Below, piece by piece: positions 52,501-58,500 of a stretch of DNA of 64,000 nucleotides. The stretch comes from Strigamia acuminata (Eukaryota; Arthropoda; Chilopoda; Geophilomorpha; Linotaeniidae). The notes under the pieces were generated by a model that was not told where the DNA came from, made no database searches, and saw nothing but the letters and a program-made list of their open reading frames with translations. Numbering within the stretch: position 1 is the stretch's first letter; every line of letters begins with the position of its first letter. A program made the translations under genes and the position numbers. The stretch is from the NCBI GenBank assembly GCA_949358305.1, contig OX442314.1, positions 23,987,060 to 24,051,059 on the forward strand, read 5' to 3'.

Positions 52501-55500
52501 CTGCATTCAAAAGTTGTCTTTTGTACATGTGTGATTTTGTTTTGTCATGCCACTTCCGCCAGGTTCCATCTTTTTCTAAGCATAAAATTAGCACATTGTG
52601 TAATAACTCCGTACAAGAGATCTAGATGATCTTATACTTGTTTCTTTCACCTTCAAATTTTTTTGTTTCTCCCGGTAATGAAAACATTCTTGAATGTATC
52701 ACAAGAATGTTTTCATCAGGGAACACACAATGATATCTGATTCCTCAGGTCTGAATCCGAGTCCACCAGGTCTAATCTTATATTGGATGTGGATTCAAGC
52801 CGTTGCAAACAGAATACGCCTTTGATAAGCTATTGTAAAACCAACCCTTTGATCATTTGTACCAATACCGAACTGGAGTTGAACTTTCGTAATCCGTTCC
52901 CTTATAAATTTCGGTTTACTGTTTTTATATATAACCGGGACATATAGTAAACAGTCGTATGGTTTGTCATAGAGAAAAGACAAGACAGGGAGAGCAATAG
53001 TGCATATTGGACCATCAACGCGGTTGCAGAGGTCGTATAAAGCAACTGATAGAGGTTAAACAAATAAACACGAAAGGGATAAAATAAAGCGAGGAAAAAA
53101 GGTGCAAAGGCTTTAAAGGCGTGAAATTAGAAAAGCGCTCACTCACTCAGCTTTTAAATTAATTATTTTCGCACTCTAAAAACCAAAGCTAGAAAAATCA
53201 TAAAAAGGAACAAATAGGCCTATTTAGCGCGAAGTGTGTGGACTTTTTTTTCTCGAAGTTATGTTACAATAAAAGAACGGGTGTCTTATACAGAATCGGC
53301 ACGAAATGTGGATATTTAAAAAAAGTAGGAAATCATTTTTATTGTTTTTTTGAATTTACGAGGAACCGCAAAATGTTGATGACAAGACACAATTGTCTCG
53401 TAATATTACATCGGATAAAATTTATTTTAATATTTATAATTCAATTTTATTTCGATGGCGAAGTTGAATTTTATTTTTTGATGAAGCGCAGGAAAGCTCC
53501 AGAGAACAAAAGATAAACAAATCCTTGAACAATGTTCTCGAAAAAAATCCACATTTCCCGACTGCAATCACACAGACAAAACAAGCAGAACAATCGCCGA
53601 CGTTAGGACAGAAATAAAAATACCCGCAATTAGAACCGATTAACTAAAGCTGCTTATTCTGTAAATGCCGAGCAAATGTATTTTTTAAAAAAAAAAAACA
53701 TTTAAAATGTAAAATTCAACGGTTTGTGACCAAGATCATGTTTCTTTTATTATTGAGCAACTTCGTGCGTCAACTCCAGTCTCAAATTCCAGCTAAAGCC
53801 AGCTATGCAGCAGCAGCAGCATGCACGAATAAATTATGCAGAGAGGAAAACATCCACACTTGTATTGACTTTTAAGCTAAACATGCTTAAAAACGAGTTG
53901 TCAGACCCGCAAAACATCACCCACATTCAACTCACTTTCTTATCTCCCAACCTTAAGCTTACACGACCCCAAATAAAAATAAAAATAAAAATAAAAACCG
54001 CCTGAATAATGAATTATATTACAGCTTAGGCAATAAATGTTGTTTAACTATAGGCTTGTCCAATTAATTAAATATTTACTAGTACTTAAAAGAAAAACCA
54101 GGTGGAGGGCTTGACCTCTACTTATGGTCTAGCCCGAGACCTGACCCCCAGTCCAATTTTACTAGCCAAGTTCTCCTCACGTGATTTTTCGCGTTCAGAA
54201 AATTTTGGCTATTTTTTAGTTTTATATCGCTTTTTTGCACTTTGACTACCTTTTACGATGAGCCCTACTAAAGTTAGAGGTAAGAAGACAGCAGATGACT
54301 CTTTAAGCTCCAAAAAAGCACGACCACCGCGTGGTCGCACCAACACCACTAAGCCTATCACCACCACCACGCGTGTTGAAACTCACCACGAGCCCATCGC
54401 GCCGCCTTCCTCGTCCCAATCGAGGATCCTATTAGATGGTTCCATCGTTCCCACACCATCAGATGAAACGATAGAACGCCTTGACGAATCTTTTGGAAAC
54501 AATGATGTACGGGATCCGAGAGGGCCCGACTTTACCGCCTCGCAAGTCGCGAATAGTCAGGCGCCCGACTTGGGACTTTCTTCCCAGGCCATCGAGAAGC
54601 TCATCTTTATGGCTTTCTCGCAGAATCAGACAGGTGGGGCCCCTCTTCAGCGGGAGGGGTCTACCGAATTGCCAAAAATGTCTCGATCTCGTAGAGACGA
54701 GTGGGGCACATTTCAGTCTGAAAATCAAGTAAGTAATTCTCATACGGAATTGTAGATAAATTCTCACTCTTGTTACTGACTGGTTGTAGTCAGATGTTTC
54801 AGAGTATGATTCCGACCGTTCGTCACGCTCTAGCTCGTCAGACGATGAGCGAGAATTTTCCGCAAGACTGTCTCGTAAGGACCGTGAAATTATACGTCTC
54901 CGACGAGAACTCGAGAAGAGAGACAAACCGCACGCCAAATCGCGAAAATCGCCGTCTCGAAAGGACGAGGAATCCGACCGATCGTCGGACGACTCCGATG
55001 ATCTCGAAGAAGATGCGCCTTTTCTCCACGAATCGTCCGCCAAGGAAATAGTTCGAATTTTGAGCAAACCAGTTTCGACGGCCAAAAATAACAGTTTTAA
55101 GGCCGATTTTCCGTGCCCGACTCGACAGGTTCCCTTTTTGAAAAAGAAGAAAATGGACGAAGATGTGGAGGCCTATGTGGGGGCACGAAACACGTCCTTT
55201 TCCATTCCGCGAGAACGTTTTTTGCGTCGCTTAAACGGCATGATGGCGCGCGTTGGGTCGATTACGGCAAGAATCTACGATCGTTCGTCAACAAACGACC
55301 CCATGAACAAAGACGAATTGCTTTACGCCAACAAAGCCATTTTTCAACAAGTTCGAAATGCTATGAACGCAATTAGCGACGAACGACGTTTCAATGTCGT
55401 TCAAGGTTTGGGTACGAAGAAGTCCGACATGGTGAAGCATTTTCGAAATTCGGAGGGAGACACTCTTTTTCAAGGGCAATTTTTTGAGAGATTCAGTAAC

Positions 55501-58500
55501 CCATATTTTCGATACAAAAAATTTAAGAGTCTTACAACTTATTGTTTTTCCTTGCAGAAAAGCAAGCCGACCAATTCGCATCAGTGGACAGAGCGAGAAG
55601 TAAAAATCCCGCGAAGGGTCCTCGTCGCGATAATCGATTCCGCCGTGGTTTTAGTCGCCCCGTCGAGAGTTTTCAGCGCAGGGATTATTCCCACACACGA
55701 CCGGACGACAGAGATCAGAGTAGAAGCTTTCGTAACCCGGATTACAACAAAGGGCAGCAACAGCCCTTTCGTAAAAACCCCTTCCCCAGCAACCGGGGAA
55801 GGGGTCGTGGCGGCTTCACTAGAAACGGTAACGGCTTGGTGTAGCCACTTTTCCTTTCCTGACGCCTGTCTTTCATCTGGACGTTTACCCCTTTGTCACG
55901 ACACTTGGTCCTTTATCACCTCAGATTCTTGGGTTCTTGATACGGTCAGAGGGATAAAATTGGAATTTTTAAGTCCACCTATTCAATCAGAATTTCGTAC
56001 ACCAGTTTTCGATCAGATTAAACATGAACTAATCAGGGAGGAGGTTAAGGCCATGATCCTTAAAGGGGCCGCTTATTCGGTTCTTCCTTGCCAAGATCAA
56101 ATAATTAGTTTTCTTTTTCTAGTTTCTAAAAAAGATGGCGGTTTTCGGCCTATTATTAATCTTAAACCCCTCAATTCCTTTTTGGTTTTCAACCATTTCA
56201 AAATGGAGAATATTCACACCGCCTTGTCTCTGGTGGAGAAAGACGCTTTTATGTTTAAACTGGATCTATCTGATGCCTATTTTTCGGTGGCCATACACCC
56301 AGAATCTCGAAAATTTTTGAGATTTTTCTGGGAAGGTGTTCTGTATGAACTAGGAGTGCTTCCCTTTGGTTTAGGTCCCGCTCCCTTTTACTTTACAAAA
56401 TTGTGTAGAGCTGTAGCAACTTTCCTTCGATCTCTTTACGTTCGGTTAGCAGTCTATTTAGACGATTGGTTTTTTATAAATAAATCTCACGAACTTCTTA
56501 CACGACAGAGGGATTTTGTTTGCCTTCTTTTTCGCGCTCTGGGTTTTATCATTAATTTGAAAAAATCGATCCTTGAGCCCACTACTTCGATTACCTTTTT
56601 AGGCTTTCTAATTGATTCAGTTTCTATGAGCGTCTCCTTGCCACCAGACAGAGTTCAGAATATTCTTTCCTCCCTCGAAGACTTGCTTCAATCAGAAACC
56701 TGTTCTATACGAGAACTGTCTTCTATTATCGGCAAACTTAACGCCACAACAATTGCCATTTCCTCTGCGCCCCTACATTATCGGGGACTGCAACATTTAA
56801 AAGCCCGTAATTTCACCGGAAATTATGAATCCACATGTTTTATAACAGAAGAAGCTAGGTCAGAGCTTTTATGGTGGAAACAAAATTTGAGATTTTGCAA
56901 GGGCAGATCTCTTCTTCCTAAACCTTGTCTCTTATGCTTTGATTCCGATGCCTCCCTAACAGGATGGGGGGCAACTTCTTCAGGCGTTAGTATAGGAGGC
57001 TCCTGGCCCTCTCCCCTTGTTAAGAAACATATCAATGTTCTTGAACTTTTAGCTGCTTTTTGGGGTCTCAAGTCTTTTGCTAAGGATTTATCCGATAGTA
57101 TAGTTAAGATTAGAATGGACAATACTGCAGCGATTGCCTCCATAAATCATCTGGGCAGCCCCAGATCCCGAGACCTTACTGCCGTAGCACAAGACCTTTG
57201 GTCTTGGGCTATGGAAAGGAATATCTCTGTTCAAGCGGAGCACATCCCGGGTCGCCTCAATATAGAAGCGGACGCGGCCTCTAGGGGTAAGATCGTAGAC
57301 TCAGGTGACTGGATGTTGAATCATAAGGTCTTTCACTCCATTGATCAAATTTGGGGTCCCTTTTATTTAGACCTTTTCGCGGCAATGCATAATGCGCAAT
57401 TAGAAAACTTCTTTAGCTGGAAGCCCGACCCTGCTGCTCAGGCCTTTGATGCCTTAGTTCAGGACTGGGGATCAGGAATTTCTTACGCTTTTCCTCCTTT
57501 TTGCCTCGTTCCAAAATGCCTTCAAAAAATCCGCAATGCTTCGACACCTACTCGAATAGTTCTGATCACCCCGATTTGGCCTAGCCAAGCTTGGTTTCCG
57601 GTAATTCCACATTCAGGAAATTTGTTCTTTTCTTTCTACTAAATCGAGATTTATTTTCAGCTTCTCTGGTCCCTATCGACGGAATCCCCGATACGGTTGC
57701 CCCAACTCCCGAATCTTTTGACGAATGCGCTGAAACAACCCCATCCGCTTCTCCTAGCGCGATCCCTGCAGCTGGCCGCATGGAAACTGTCATCGGTTCC
57801 CTCGGAAACGGAGGTCTTTCAACGAACGCTTCCAAATTGGTGGGGTGTTCCTGGCAGTCCTCGTCAAATAAGATCTACGACGGACACTGGAAGTCTTGGC
57901 TCCACTGGTCTACACGAAACAATGTTGACCCTGTTCGCCCATCTGCCATAAAGTTGGCAAATTACCTTTCTTCTCTTTTTACTGATAATTTTGCGCTTAG
58001 CACAATAAATGCCCATCGTTCGGCTATTTCTCAGACCATCAGTTTAATTTCTTCAATTGATCTAGGTTCTCACCCACTTATCAGGCGCGTCATGAAAGGC
58101 ATCGCCAATTCGCGTCCACAAATTCCGAAATATTCCTCCATTTGGCATGTAGGCCCGGTTCTTCTCTTCCTTAAGTCACGGTTTCTTTTACTTCCTACCT
58201 TCTCCAAGTTAGAGATTAATCGTCATATCGCCACACTCTTGGCCCTTTCCTTAGCAGGAAGGGCTTCAGATCTCAAACTCTTATCATCCAAAGTAGTTTT
58301 TTCAGCTAACTCTTGTGTTTTTCCTCTCCTAGGAAAGAGAAAATCCTCCTCTACAGTCCCTTTCGTTCTACCCCGTTTCGAGGACAAGGAATTATGTCCG
58401 GTCGAGGCCATTAAATTTTATTTAAAACACTCAGCCGCTTTTCGCGGATCCTCTCTTCAATTCTTTTTGGCGTCCTCACGTCCTTTTGGACCGGTCACTT

